Positions 22,379 through 31,549 of a DNA stretch of 35,450 bases are shown here, piece by piece (position 1 is the stretch's first letter; every line of letters starts with the position of its first letter). The translations under genes were made by a program, and so were the position numbers. The notes below the pieces were generated by a model. It searched no databases and had not been told where the DNA came from. It was given only the letters and a program-made list of their open reading frames with translations. The stretch comes from Bacillota bacterium (GTDB lineage Bacteria > Bacillota > Clostridia > Lachnospirales > Lachnospiraceae): NCBI GenBank assembly GCA_023415655.1, contig JAEZKD010000245.1, positions 1 to 35,450 on the forward strand. The letters run 5' to 3'.

Positions 22379-23161
22379 TTAGTTTTTCTTAAATAGTCTG
22401 CTAAAGAACCCCTGTTTACTAGCTAAATCAAGGTAAGGAACCTCTTCTCCAATGATTCTGTGACATATATTCATATATGCTTTTCCTGCTAAAGAATCAC
22501 TGCCTACCAATGGTTCGCCCTGATTTGTAGAGATGACAATGTTTTCATCATCCGGTACTACACCAATTAAGTCCACAGCTAAAATTTCTACAACATCATC
22601 ACTTGACATCATATCTCCTCGCTTCACCATATCCATACGAAGACGGTTCACGATTAAGTGAGTTTGCTTGATCTCATTTGCTTCTAGAAGTCCAATGATA
22701 CGATCTGCATCTCTGACTGCACTCACTTCTGGAGTTGTTACAACTAATGCTCTGTCAGCACCTGCAATTGCATTCTGAAATCCTTGTTCGATTCCCGCTG
22801 GACAGTCCATCAATATGTAATCAAATTCAATTTTTAACTCTTCGGATAACTTTCTCATCTGTTCTGGAGTAACTGCTGTTTTGTCTCTTGTCTGAGCGGA
22901 TGGTAATAAATAAAGATTTGGATAACGCTTATCTTTAATTAACGCTTGTTTTATTCTGCAATTTCCTTCAATCACATCGACTAGATTGTACACGATGCGA
23001 TTTTCCAGACCCATAACAACATCTAAGTTTCTAAGTCCGATATCAGTGTCAATCAATACAACTTTTTTGTTTAATTTTGCTAAGCCGGTTCCTACGTTAG
23101 CTGTTGTCGTAGTTTTTCCAACGCCACCCTTACCGGATGTGATAACAATTACTTCTCCCAT
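22379..23161 (-). CDS. minD: Septum site-determining ATPase MinD
   Basis: A 260-residue deviant-Walker ATPase that binds membrane as an ATP dimer and recruits MinC. The deviant Walker A is SGKGGVGKTTTT (residues 9-20), the switch segments are LIDTDIGLRNLDVVMGLE and YILMDCPAGIEQG, and the C-terminal amphipathic membrane anchor is SKQGFFSRLFKKN. GGAGG lies seven bases before the ATG. A conspicuous hairpin lies between minC and this gene. Confidence 0.96.
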   Translation of the reverse strand: MGEVIVITSGKGGVGKTTTTANVGTGLAKLNKKVVLIDTDIGLRNLDVVMGLENRIVYNLVDVIEGNCRIKQALIKDKRYPNLYLLPSAQTRDKTAVTPEQMRKLSEELKIEFDYILMDCPAGIEQGFQNAIAGADRALVVTTPEVSAVRDADRIIGLLEANEIKQTHLIVNRLRMDMVKRGDMMSSDDVVEILAVDLIGVVPDDENIVISTNQGEPLVGSDSLAGKAYMNICHRIIGEEVPYLDLASKQGFFSRLFKKN

Positions 23162-23188
23162 TACGTTTCCTCCAAACTTTAGTTTCTA

Positions 23189-23218
23189 GGCAAATAGTAA
23201 TCTTTGATTACTATTGCC
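23189..23218 (-). promoter_or_regulatory. Hairpin in the minC-minD intercistronic gap
   Basis: On the minus strand GGCAATAGTAATC and GATTACTATTTGCC pair over 13 bp with one bulged A and an AAA loop. No U-tract follows, so it is not a standard terminator. It could be a processing or stability element that sets the MinC:MinD ratio, or a protein-binding site. Confidence 0.6.
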
Positions 23219-23238
23219 TTGAATAATTACATGAACCA

Positions 23239-23904
23239 TTAAAGACGAATATCATTCAAAACCTTTTTATTAATTGGTTCAATGTAAATGTTTCCTTCCT
23301 CTAAGAAAGCAACTTTCGCTTCTTTTTGTTCTTCCTTTGCGGGATGATCAGGTGCTCTTGCGATAGTATCCGCAATTCTTATCTGTCCCGGGCACATGTC
23401 TAATGCTAGTACAAATGCATTCGTATTACCGGATGCTCCCGCAAATGCAGTACCCTTAAGGGCACCAAGGACAATAATATTGCCCTTGGAAACAATATGA
23501 GCACCAGGATTCACATCACCTATTACGATTATGCTTGTTTCTGTCTCAAGTACTTGTCCGGAACGTAAATTACCTTTATAAAATTGTCCAGTGGTATTGG
23601 ACAACTCCATCAATTTATCATCCAAAGCTTTTTGGAATACCTTGTCTTTTTCTTCATCAAAATCAACGATGCAAATCACTCGTAGCTCTGAATTCTCAGA
23701 GATCGTATCTAGTATCTGACGTTGTTCTTGATCCGTCAATTTTCTACCTTCAAAACTAATTGCCATTTGGGCATTTCCCAAAAACTTAGCAGACTCTTTA
23801 AATTTCTGTGCAATCTCAATAATAAGTTCTTCAAATTCCATCTTTGCATCAAGAACAACCACAATACCATGCTTGTTCCCTTTAATCATTACTGAATTAC
23901 TCAT
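23239..23904 (-). CDS. minC: Septum site-determining protein MinC
   Basis: FtsZ-assembly inhibitor recruited by MinD. The 221-residue protein has an N-terminal domain (VMIKGNKHGIVVVLDAKMEFEELI) and, from about residue 115, the C-terminal beta-helix domain (LRSGQVLETETSIIVIGDVNPGAHIVSKGNIIVLGALKG with the RSGQ and GxLxG motifs). The frame reaches a GTG at 23913, but GAGGGTG lies six bases before the ATG at 23904. It starts 23 bases after the PBP2 stop, so the Min genes are in one operon with the elongasome genes. Confidence 0.93.
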   Translation of the reverse strand: MSNSVMIKGNKHGIVVVLDAKMEFEELIIEIAQKFKESAKFLGNAQMAISFEGRKLTDQEQRQILDTISENSELRVICIVDFDEEKDKVFQKALDDKLMELSNTTGQFYKGNLRSGQVLETETSIIVIGDVNPGAHIVSKGNIIVLGALKGTAFAGASGNTNAFVLALDMCPGQIRIADTIARAPDHPAKEEQKEAKVAFLEEGNIYIEPINKKVLNDIRL

Positions 23905-23927
23905 GCAAAACACCCTCTATTTCAGTA

Positions 23928-26783
23928 TTAGTCAGAAACTGTAATGCTCGTTGCAGTTCCTGCTGTAACATTACCACTTAATAAAGCTTCTTTATTTTCA
24001 CCATTGAAATAAAAGCCTAATACCTCGCGCCCCATCTTAGCAGCATTTGCAGATGCATATCCGTTTGGAATTACACATGTCATACTAATCTGAGGATCCT
24101 CATATGGTGCATAACCAACAAAGAGAGCATGGTGAGGAATATTCTTACTAACCTGTGCAGTACCTGTTTTACCAGCAACTGTTACACCAAGATCTCTGTA
24201 CATATAATCCAAACCATTCGCAGAGGAGTTAACTACAAGATACATACCCCTTTGTACTGCATTCCATTCGGCATCTGTAAAGTCAGTAATCTCATTCAAG
24301 ACTTTTGCTTCATTATTCAGAATCTGTTCACCAGCATTGTCTTTAACTTGATCAATTAAAGTATAGTCAAACAATGTACCACGATTGGCAACCGTTGTGA
24401 TGTATCTTGAAATCTGAACTGGAGCAAAGTTATGATAATAACCAATCGAAGTACGAATGGCATCATTACTTGAAATCTCTGGTTGTGCTTCTTCAATTTC
24501 GATACCTGATTTGGAATCAAGACCAAACATGGAAGCATACTTCTGGATTTTGGAGATACCATTGGAGTCCATAAATTTGCCATCCTGACCTCTCATCAAT
24601 CGATATCCTACTTCATAAAAGAAATAGTTACAAGAATGCTGAATTGCATGTGTTGCATCCACTAGACCATGTCCACCTAGTTTCCAACAAGATGGGGATG
24701 GGACTACCTGAGTAAACGTATAAAGGTCTCGAATCTTAGTAGAAACATCAATCACGCCTTCACCCAATCCTACCAAAGCAGTCAATGGCTTAAAGGTAGA
24801 ACCAGTGGTAGTTTTTTGAGTGGTTGCTCGATTAATCAAAGGAGTCGATTTATCGTTCAATAACTTTTGATAATAATCCCAATCAATTTTATTCGCTAGA
24901 TAATTATTATCATAGGAAGGATATGTTACTAAAGCTAGTACATCTCCATTCTTTACATCAGTTAATACAATCGATCCACTGCATGGCTCCAAAGCTAACT
25001 GAGCAGGTGTGATTTCCAAATTGGTAAGCTTTTGAATCATAAAAGTATAAGGGGAGATTCGATTATTCACAAGGTTAGAAACGTCACTCTCATTATATTC
25101 TAACACACCTTGTTCATATAATAAAAGACAAATTTCTTTCCCTGATAGTTTTTTTGAAAATATCAAAGTACGGTATATCTTTTTCTCAAAAGAATCATTG
25201 TCAATCAACAAATCCATTGCTTTTTCTACAAGTATAGAATAAATCTCATCGGTAGTATATAATTCATCACCGATCCCAAGGGTTTCAAGATCTACCCAAT
25301 TCTGAGTAATTGCATACTGTAAGTATTTACTTAAGCTAAGAGCACCATCTCTGTACTTAAGATAGGTTGCATCATCTTTATTAATACGTGCGCTGACTAC
25401 GATTTTATTCGATGTCAAATTAGAGTATACATATTCAAGATACTCTTGCATCTCCTCACCAGCTTGGGTATTGGTTATCTCATTGTCTGCTGCTAATAAG
25501 TTTTGTAATCGATTGAATATGACTTCACGTTTTTCTACAAACATAGAATAAACTGATTTTTCAAGATCACTGGCATCGATATCACGGAATTTAGTAAGAT
25601 CAATAACATTGTTATTAATCAATGCATTATATACTTCATAAATAGGTACGGTGATATCCGCTGCTTTTTTCCCTTTACCGCCATAATCCATAGTCGGAAC
25701 AATTTTGGAAATCAAAACTTCTGCAATGTTTTTTTCTAAGATATGATAGCAAGCAATCTGTAAATCGCGATCAATTGTTAAGTATACGTCATTGCCAACC
25801 GTTGGATCTGTCTTTACAGTGACTCCAACTTCCTTGTTGTATTCATTCACCGTAACCGATTCGATTCCCTTCTTGCCTGCGAGATACTCTTCCATCTCCT
25901 TTTCGATACCAATCTTTCCAACAACATCTGTTTCGGAATACTTTTCTTCTCCTTTGGCTAAGCCTTGATTCAACGCATCATACTCCGTTGAATTAATCAT
26001 ACCTGTGTAGCCCAGAATATGAGAAAAATAGATGCTGTCATTGTAAACTCTAGAGGTCTCAAGCTTTACCTCTACACCAGGAAGATCTGCCAGGTTTTCT
26101 TTGACTGCAGCTACCGTTTTTGCATTAACATCCGATGCTAACGTAAATTGAGTATATTTTGGGGTCGTGTTAAATAAGGTATATCGAACGAGCATGATTT
26201 TCAATGCTTCTTCTAGTGAATAGTCATCACTAATCCCAAACATGCTACCATTCTCTTTGTCACCATATCGCATAAAATCAAATACTTGCTGAGGTGTTGA
26301 ATTGAGCTGTTGTTCCGTAAGATCTGAAACACGTGGTTTGCAATAAGCATTCTTTAAAAATCGTTGTAAGGCGGTACCTTCTACATTAAACACAAGATTT
26401 CCCATCTCATCAAGCTCTAACCCAAAGTTTAACTCTAATGGATAACCATAGCTCTCTAAGAGCTTTACTAATTTGTCTATCATTGCATTTTTCTGCTTGT
26501 TTGTGGTCAATGCTGCGGAATCACACATAACAACAGAATAACTGGAAACATTATCAGCAAGAATATTCCCGTTACGATCTCTTATCTTACCTCTTGTGCT
26601 CTTTATATCTCTTTCTTCTACATTCAGATATTCCTCTTGTACACTTTGGCTATTACCATTGACAATTTGTAGCTGGAATAACTGATAAATCAGTATACCG
26701 AACATGAAAACAAAAAAACCGGCAAGTGGAATTAATCTGGATGAGAATAATCTCTTCAGCTTATCTATTAATTCATCTAACAC
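23928..26783 (-). CDS. mrdA: Penicillin-binding protein 2 (class B transpeptidase) with large insertion
   Basis: The elongation-specific DD-transpeptidase paired with RodA. The protein has a short cytoplasmic N terminus, a TM segment at about 17-40, and the pedestal domain with RGKIRDRNGNILADN (64-78). The transpeptidase domain carries SxxK Ser662-Lys665 (GSTFK), SxN Ser717-Asn719 (HSCNY) and KTGT at 872-875. At 951 residues it is some 300 longer than usual PBP2. Between the helix LQIACYHILEKNIAEV (~341-356) and the strand LEPCSGSIVLTDVKNGDVLALVTYPSYDNN (~598-627) lies an insertion of roughly 245 mostly helical residues. The GTG start abuts the mreD stop, with GGAGG inside the mreD end. Confidence 0.93.
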   Translation of the reverse strand: MLDELIDKLKRLFSSRLIPLAGFFVFMFGILIYQLFQLQIVNGNSQSVQEEYLNVEERDIKSTRGKIRDRNGNILADNVSSYSVVMCDSAALTTNKQKNAMIDKLVKLLESYGYPLELNFGLELDEMGNLVFNVEGTALQRFLKNAYCKPRVSDLTEQQLNSTPQQVFDFMRYGDKENGSMFGISDDYSLEEALKIMLVRYTLFNTTPKYTQFTLASDVNAKTVAAVKENLADLPGVEVKLETSRVYNDSIYFSHILGYTGMINSTEYDALNQGLAKGEEKYSETDVVGKIGIEKEMEEYLAGKKGIESVTVNEYNKEVGVTVKTDPTVGNDVYLTIDRDLQIACYHILEKNIAEVLISKIVPTMDYGGKGKKAADITVPIYEVYNALINNNVIDLTKFRDIDASDLEKSVYSMFVEKREVIFNRLQNLLAADNEITNTQAGEEMQEYLEYVYSNLTSNKIVVSARINKDDATYLKYRDGALSLSKYLQYAITQNWVDLETLGIGDELYTTDEIYSILVEKAMDLLIDNDSFEKKIYRTLIFSKKLSGKEICLLLYEQGVLEYNESDVSNLVNNRISPYTFMIQKLTNLEITPAQLALEPCSGSIVLTDVKNGDVLALVTYPSYDNNYLANKIDWDYYQKLLNDKSTPLINRATTQKTTTGSTFKPLTALVGLGEGVIDVSTKIRDLYTFTQVVPSPSCWKLGGHGLVDATHAIQHSCNYFFYEVGYRLMRGQDGKFMDSNGISKIQKYASMFGLDSKSGIEIEEAQPEISSNDAIRTSIGYYHNFAPVQISRYITTVANRGTLFDYTLIDQVKDNAGEQILNNEAKVLNEITDFTDAEWNAVQRGMYLVVNSSANGLDYMYRDLGVTVAGKTGTAQVSKNIPHHALFVGYAPYEDPQISMTCVIPNGYASANAAKMGREVLGFYFNGENKEALLSGNVTAGTATSITVSD

Positions 26784-27293
26784 TTAAGCTTCCTCCCTAT
26801 CGCTTATCCTTCTTAACTTGATATGAATAAAGTTAAATAGTTTATATAGTATAATTCCCACCAATACCGTATAAATGACATTCGGAAGACCAATACGGAA
26901 CATATAGTAACCAATATTTAATCTGCCTCGTAATAAAAATTCGAATACATAATAGAAAAAACAATAACAGAATTCACTCACCGTAATTAAAACGATTGGT
27001 ATTGTAACATCCTCTTGGTCGTAAATTTTATGAGCAAAGCCATTGAAATACCCAATCACCATATAGAGAATTCCATAAAGTCCAATCACACTTCCAAACA
27101 TACAATCCACTAATAGACCGCAAGCTAATCCGGTAAACATACCAGAAAAGATACCGCGATTGTATGCATTCGCTACAATGAGTATCATCATAATATCAGG
27201 CACTACATTGGCAAGTGCAAAATGAGGAAAGACGGCACTCTGTAAGAGAAAGCATAATACAATTTGAATAAGTGTAACAATAATACGAATCAT
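26784..27293 (-). CDS. mreD: Rod shape-determining protein MreD
   Basis: A 169-residue membrane protein with about five hydrophobic segments, containing LLQSAVFPHFALANVVPDIMMILIV, a typical MreD start, and GLACGLLVDCMFGSVIGLYGILYMVIGYFNG. It links MreC with the elongation complex. GAGGTC precedes the ATG. It lies 22 bases after mreC and abuts the PBP2 start, the standard mreC-mreD-PBP2 order. Confidence 0.9.
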   Translation of the reverse strand: MIRIIVTLIQIVLCFLLQSAVFPHFALANVVPDIMMILIVANAYNRGIFSGMFTGLACGLLVDCMFGSVIGLYGILYMVIGYFNGFAHKIYDQEDVTIPIVLITVSEFCYCFFYYVFEFLLRGRLNIGYYMFRIGLPNVIYTVLVGIILYKLFNFIHIKLRRISDREEA

Positions 27294-27315
27294 GAGTGAC
27301 CTCTACTTCGTCTGG

Positions 27316-28182
27316 TTATTCCTCGTCCAGACTCTCTAGTTTTTCTTTTAATGTTGTTATAATCAATACTTCTTCTAAACGTTGAAAATCTACCGCTGGT
27401 CGAAGATATGCAACTTTTGCTAGATTACTGGAGTCTACTTCAATATTACTAACATACCCAATCAAAATCCCCTGTAAATACTTATTGCTGATATGGGAAG
27501 TTACAACTTCATAACCATCTTCGATTTGTGCATTCAACGGAATCGATTCTACGCGAATCATCCCTTTGTCTAATAACTCTAAATCGCCTTTAACATCACA
27601 AGTATCGGATGTCTTTAAAAACATACCGCTTACATAGCTTGCATCATCAATAATGGAACGAACTTTTGCATAATTCTTTCCTACCTCAGTGACAATTCCA
27701 ACAAGTCCATTCCCAGCTAAAACATTCATGTCAACTGCAATCCCATCGTTTGCTCCTTTATCAATGGTAAATACACTATAAAAGCTACTTGTGTCCTTCG
27801 ATATCACTCGCGCTGCTACCTTTGGATAATCTGCATACTTTTGATCAACCTCGTATAATTCACGAAGTCCATCTAGCTCATAGCGATCTTGAATCAGAAT
27901 AGAGTTCTCCATAGTAAGCGCCTCTATCTGGTCCTTTAAGCGTTCATTCTCATCTAGCAAATCTCTCATGTTTGCTAGCGTATCCAAACGGTCTGATACA
28001 AATAAACCAATCGAGTTGATTCCTTTTTGCATTGGTGTTATAACAGTACCAACTGCAGTTTTAATCGGATTGATAATACCACCAAAACGGAATGAAACAA
28101 GAATCAGTATGAGGCAGACTGTGATGCATGCATAAAGCACGTGCTTAGGCCGAATGGATATCTTCGGTGTTCTTCTTCTCAT
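27316..28182 (-). CDS. mreC: Rod shape-determining protein MreC
   Basis: A 288-residue bitopic protein: cytoplasmic basic N terminus, a TM segment at about 14-32, a dimerising coiled coil (LLDENERLKDQIEALTMENSILI, about 77-100), and the extracellular beta domains (VAARVISKDTSSFYSVFTIDKGANDGIAVDMNVLAGNGLVGIVTEVG). It activates PBP2-RodA. Its Shine-Dalgarno GGAGGTTG is formed by the last codons of mreB, so the two are tightly coupled; the gap between genes is nine bases. Confidence 0.93.
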   Translation of the reverse strand: MRRRTPKISIRPKHVLYACITVCLILILVSFRFGGIINPIKTAVGTVITPMQKGINSIGLFVSDRLDTLANMRDLLDENERLKDQIEALTMENSILIQDRYELDGLRELYEVDQKYADYPKVAARVISKDTSSFYSVFTIDKGANDGIAVDMNVLAGNGLVGIVTEVGKNYAKVRSIIDDASYVSGMFLKTSDTCDVKGDLELLDKGMIRVESIPLNAQIEDGYEVVTSHISNKYLQGILIGYVSNIEVDSSNLAKVAYLRPAVDFQRLEEVLIITTLKEKLESLDEE

Positions 28183-28191
28183 GTTAACTTA

Positions 28192-29217
28192 TCAACCTCC
28201 GTAATAGGTTTGTTTTAAAGTAAGCGCTAAAGAGCTTAATTTATTATCTTCTATTATTTTACCAAGACCATTCACAACGGTATTCGCTGGATCATTACAG
28301 ATATTAATCTTTAAGTCGGTATCATGTGACATAAGTTGATCAAGATGCTTGATATTGGAAGATCCACCAGTAATATAGATACCAAGATCAATAATATCAG
28401 ATGAAATCTCAGGTGGAGTTCTCTCAAGTATAATACGAATGGAATCAATGATTGTTAATAGATGTTCAGAAATCGTCTCATAGACAAATGTGGAACTGAT
28501 TTCTTTTTCTGTTGGAAGTCCAGTTACAACATCTCGTCCAAACACTTTAATTGTTGTCTCTTCACCAGGTAAAGCGCATGCAAGCTCTTTCTTGATGGTC
28601 TCTGCAGTTTTATGGCCTATATATAAGTTATATCTCTTTTTTACATTCAAAATGATAGATTCATCGAGTTTATTCCCACCAATTGGTATTAGTTTACTTA
28701 ATACAATACCTCCAAGTGAGATAATGGATATCTCCGTAGTATCCGCACCGATATCTACCACCATAACCCCTTTTGCCTTCGTAACGTTCAAACCAGCACC
28801 TAATGCATCTGCGATTGGTTTTTCGACAATTCGAATTCGTTTTGATTTCGCATTGGAACTAGCAACAAGATCAAAAAATGCTCTTTTCTCAACCTCCGTG
28901 ATATCGGTTGGTGCTGCTACAAAGAATTCTGCTCCTGAAAACTTGCCATGCTTTTTGCCAAGTTGATCAAAAGCGTAATTCAATAAAGCCTGCATATGAG
29001 CAATGTTAGCTATTACCCCATTCTTCACTGGATAATCTACTTCAATATTGCTTGGCGCCTTACCATACATGTCAAATGCTTCATCCCCAATTGCGATGAC
29101 ACGATTACCGTCTGCAATCGCTATAATGTTCTTGGCATCATAAATAACTCCTTCATTCTTCTTATATATCTTTAAGGTGCTTGTACCAAAATCAATGCCA
29201 AATAACTTTGAAGCCAT
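28192..29217 (-). CDS. mreB: Actin-like rod shape-determining protein MreB
   Basis: A 341-residue actin-fold ATPase that guides elongation synthesis. Phosphate-1 motif IDFGTSTLKI (residues 8-17), the connect segment AAPTDITEVEKRAFFD, phosphate-2 VVDIGADTTEIS (~154-165), and the adenosine motif IYITGGSSNI are visible. It is somewhat divergent (GTST in place of the usual GTAN; the end is LTLKQTYYGG), as in Mbl-like clostridial paralogues, but its place ahead of mreC makes MreB the best name. GGGAG precedes the ATG. Confidence 0.9.
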   Translation of the reverse strand: MASKLFGIDFGTSTLKIYKKNEGVIYDAKNIIAIADGNRVIAIGDEAFDMYGKAPSNIEVDYPVKNGVIANIAHMQALLNYAFDQLGKKHGKFSGAEFFVAAPTDITEVEKRAFFDLVASSNAKSKRIRIVEKPIADALGAGLNVTKAKGVMVVDIGADTTEISIISLGGIVLSKLIPIGGNKLDESIILNVKKRYNLYIGHKTAETIKKELACALPGEETTIKVFGRDVVTGLPTEKEISSTFVYETISEHLLTIIDSIRIILERTPPEISSDIIDLGIYITGGSSNIKHLDQLMSHDTDLKINICNDPANTVVNGLGKIIEDNKLSSLALTLKQTYYGG

Positions 29218-29267
29218 AGTTTTTTCTCCCTTCAGTTCATAATTTAGCTCACACGGGAATTCTTTTG

Positions 29268-29963
29268 TTATAATAATTCCTGTTCCTTTAAGCTTATATA
29301 TCGATTGTCCCCAAATATGATATGATCTAACAACGTAACGCCAATAAAATTACCAGCTTCTTTCATACGTCGAGTGACCAAAATGTCTTCCTTACTAGGC
29401 GTAGGATCTCCACTTGGATGATTATGCAACAGAATAATATGAACCGCTTCGTACTGTAAAGCTTCAAGATAAATTTCTCTCGGTGATACAATGGAAGCAT
29501 TCACTGTCCCTTTGGACATCACCTTCTCACCAAGTAATTTACTTTTCGTATCAAAGAAAAGTACTCTTACCTGTTCTGTCTTTAATAATCTCATCTCCTG
29601 CATGTAATACATAGCTATTGATTGTGGTGTTGTAAAGCATACAGACTCTGCTAAACTTGCTTTTACCATACGGCAAGAAAGCTCAACCACACATAACAGT
29701 TGTATCGCCTTAATTCTTCCAATACCAGGAATACTCATTAGTTCCTTCTGCGACATATGCTGTAGCCCGCATAAACCAGACTTTGTCCTTTTGTAATTCA
29801 ATAGATGAATCGCAACGTCCGTTGAGCGAAGGTTGAGTATCCCATTGCGCAGGATGACTGCAAGTAATTCTGCATCCGTCAAGGAAGACGCCCCTTGCTT
29901 TTCACATTTTTCATAAGGTTGTTCAGTTACTGGTAACTCTTTCATTGTAATATTTTGCTTCAT
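29268..29963 (-). CDS. radC: RadC family JAB-domain protein
   Basis: A 231-residue protein. N-terminal helix-hairpin-helix (ELMSIPGIGRIKAIQLLCVVEL, ~73-94), and from about 105 the JAB/MPN metalloprotease-like domain with the HNHPSGDPTPSKED metal-binding signature and a conserved Glu upstream in SPREIYLEAL. The old link to DNA repair is unproven and the substrate is not known. GAGGAGG lies close to the ATG. Position just before mreB is the usual one in Firmicutes. Confidence 0.93.
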   Translation of the reverse strand: MKQNITMKELPVTEQPYEKCEKQGASSLTDAELLAVILRNGILNLRSTDVAIHLLNYKRTKSGLCGLQHMSQKELMSIPGIGRIKAIQLLCVVELSCRMVKASLAESVCFTTPQSIAMYYMQEMRLLKTEQVRVLFFDTKSKLLGEKVMSKGTVNASIVSPREIYLEALQYEAVHIILLHNHPSGDPTPSKEDILVTRRMKEAGNFIGVTLLDHIIFGDNRYISLKEQELL

Positions 29964-30029
29964 GAAATCCTCCTCGCTTTCTCTCCAGGAAAGGATTTGG
30001 GTCCAGTAAAACCTACTAAATCACCTTCA

Positions 30030-30058
30030 ATGATATCACAATTTCCCTTATTTGTATA
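30030..30058 (-). promoter_or_regulatory. Candidate promoter of the radC-mre-min-rodA cluster
   Basis: On the minus strand TATACA (30053-30058), a 17-base spacer and TATCAT (30030-30035) preceded by TGA, giving an extended -10. The start near 30023 leaves a ~60-base leader. The -35 is poor, so this is a candidate only. The remainder of the 305-base gap (29964-30268) shows no gene and no clear terminator for the upstream gene. Confidence 0.4.
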
Positions 30059-30268
30059 CTAGTAATTGTGGATTTTCTAAGCTTCTATCACTTTATACTA
30101 CAAAATAGGCCTTAATTCTCATTAATATTTTGAGCTGTTGCATAATACGATTCTGCGTCTAATTATATACTATATTTTGCTTCATTACTAAGACATTGCA
30201 ACCTAATGTTTTAATCAGACAAAACCCAATTCTACACCAGCTCTTTGATTCATTCCTACGACTACATT

Positions 30269-31549
30269 TTATTTTGTTAAAGTGACAAGCTTTGCATCTA
30301 CAAGTTTTTGCAAGGACATCATAATACCGTATTTTGCATGATACCAAGTAAGACCCCCTTGGAAATAAACTGCATACGGTGGTTTGATTGGTGCATCTGC
30401 AGATAATTCAATCGAGGAGCCAGAAACAAAGGCACCCGCAGCCATAATTACCTCTTCGTTATAACCTGGCATTGCCCAAGGTTCCGGCACTACATGACTA
30501 TCCACTGGGGCTGCTGCTTGAATTCCCTTACAGAATTCAATGACTGCTTCTTTGGAACGTAAGGTAACTGCTTGAATAATGTCAAAACGTGGTTCTTTGC
30601 CATTTGGTATCACATCAAAGCCAAGTCTTTCATAGACATTCGCCGCAAAGATTGCTCCCTTTAAGGCACCTGCAACCACCGTTGGTGCTAAGAAGAAGCC
30701 CTGATATAAAGCACCATTGATTCCAAGCGTTGCACCTACTTCTTTTCCAAGACCTGGAGCTGTCAAACGAAAGGCTGCATTTTCAACGTATTCTTCCTTT
30801 CCTACGATATATCCACCAATTGGTGCTAAGCCACCACCAGGATTCTTAATCAAAGAACCGACACATAAATCAGCTCCCACCTGAGTTGGTTCGATTGTTT
30901 CTACGAATTCACCATAGCAATTGTCCACCATACAAATAACTTCTGGTTTGATGCTTTTAACAAAAGAAATCAGCTCCCCAATCTGTTTTACAGATAGCGT
31001 TGGTCGTGTCTGATACCCTTTAGATCGTTGAATCGTAATTAACTTGGTACGTTCATTGATTGCTTTTTTGATTTGTTCGTAATCAAAGCTACCATCTTCT
31101 AAAAGATCTACCTGAGAATAAGTAATTCCATACTCTGCAAGAGAACCTTTGGTAGGCGTAATCCCAATCACTCCCTCTAAGGTGTCATATGGCTTACCTA
31201 CTGGAGATAGTATTTCATCCCCTGGTCTTAGATTTCCAGATAAAGCAACTGTTAACGCATGCGTTCCACTAATTAACTGTGGGCGTACCAATGCAGCTTC
31301 TGCCTGGAATACCTCTGCATACACATCTTCTAATGTATCACGTCCCAAATCATTATATCCATATCCAGTGGAGGCTGCAAAATGTGCCTCGGATACCTTC
31401 ATTTTTTGCATCGCTTTTAAAACCTTTAACTGGTTATATTCTGCGACACGATCAATTTCTTCAAACCTTGTTTGCAATTGCTCTGTGATAGCCTCACAAT
31501 AGGAAATCACAGGCTCTGTTAATTTCATCTCTTTATATAAATCATTCAT
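30269..31549 (-). CDS. Methionine gamma-lyase family PLP protein (aluminium-resistance type, YnbB-like)
   Basis: A 426-residue PLP-dependent fold-type I enzyme of the family annotated as aluminium resistance protein or methionine gamma-lyase-like. Landmarks are STGYGYNDLGRDTLEDVYAEVF (60-81), RPQLISGTHAL (89-99), a PLP-aspartate VDNCYGEF (Asp209) and the PLP-lysine Lys235 in GSLIKNPGGGLAPIGGYI. The true reaction is uncertain; the Bacillus homologue YnbB is uncharacterised and the aluminium link is historical. Its ATG overlaps the miaA stop by eight bases, so it is translated with the mutS-mutL-miaA operon, a common clostridial order. Confidence 0.9.
   Translation of the reverse strand: MNDLYKEMKLTEPVISYCEAITEQLQTRFEEIDRVAEYNQLKVLKAMQKMKVSEAHFAASTGYGYNDLGRDTLEDVYAEVFQAEAALVRPQLISGTHALTVALSGNLRPGDEILSPVGKPYDTLEGVIGITPTKGSLAEYGITYSQVDLLEDGSFDYEQIKKAINERTKLITIQRSKGYQTRPTLSVKQIGELISFVKSIKPEVICMVDNCYGEFVETIEPTQVGADLCVGSLIKNPGGGLAPIGGYIVGKEEYVENAAFRLTAPGLGKEVGATLGINGALYQGFFLAPTVVAGALKGAIFAANVYERLGFDVIPNGKEPRFDIIQAVTLRSKEAVIEFCKGIQAAAPVDSHVVPEPWAMPGYNEEVIMAAGAFVSGSSIELSADAPIKPPYAVYFQGGLTWYHAKYGIMMSLQKLVDAKLVTLTK

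Noticed and set aside
28490..28966. A 158-codon plus-strand open frame
   Set aside because: It is antisense to mreB, with no ribosome-binding site and a composition that follows from the reverse of the MreB codons.
30159..30347. A 62-codon minus-strand frame at the end of the methionine gamma-lyase-like gene
   Set aside because: It overlaps the 3' end of that gene in another frame and has no ribosome-binding site; no similarity recognised.
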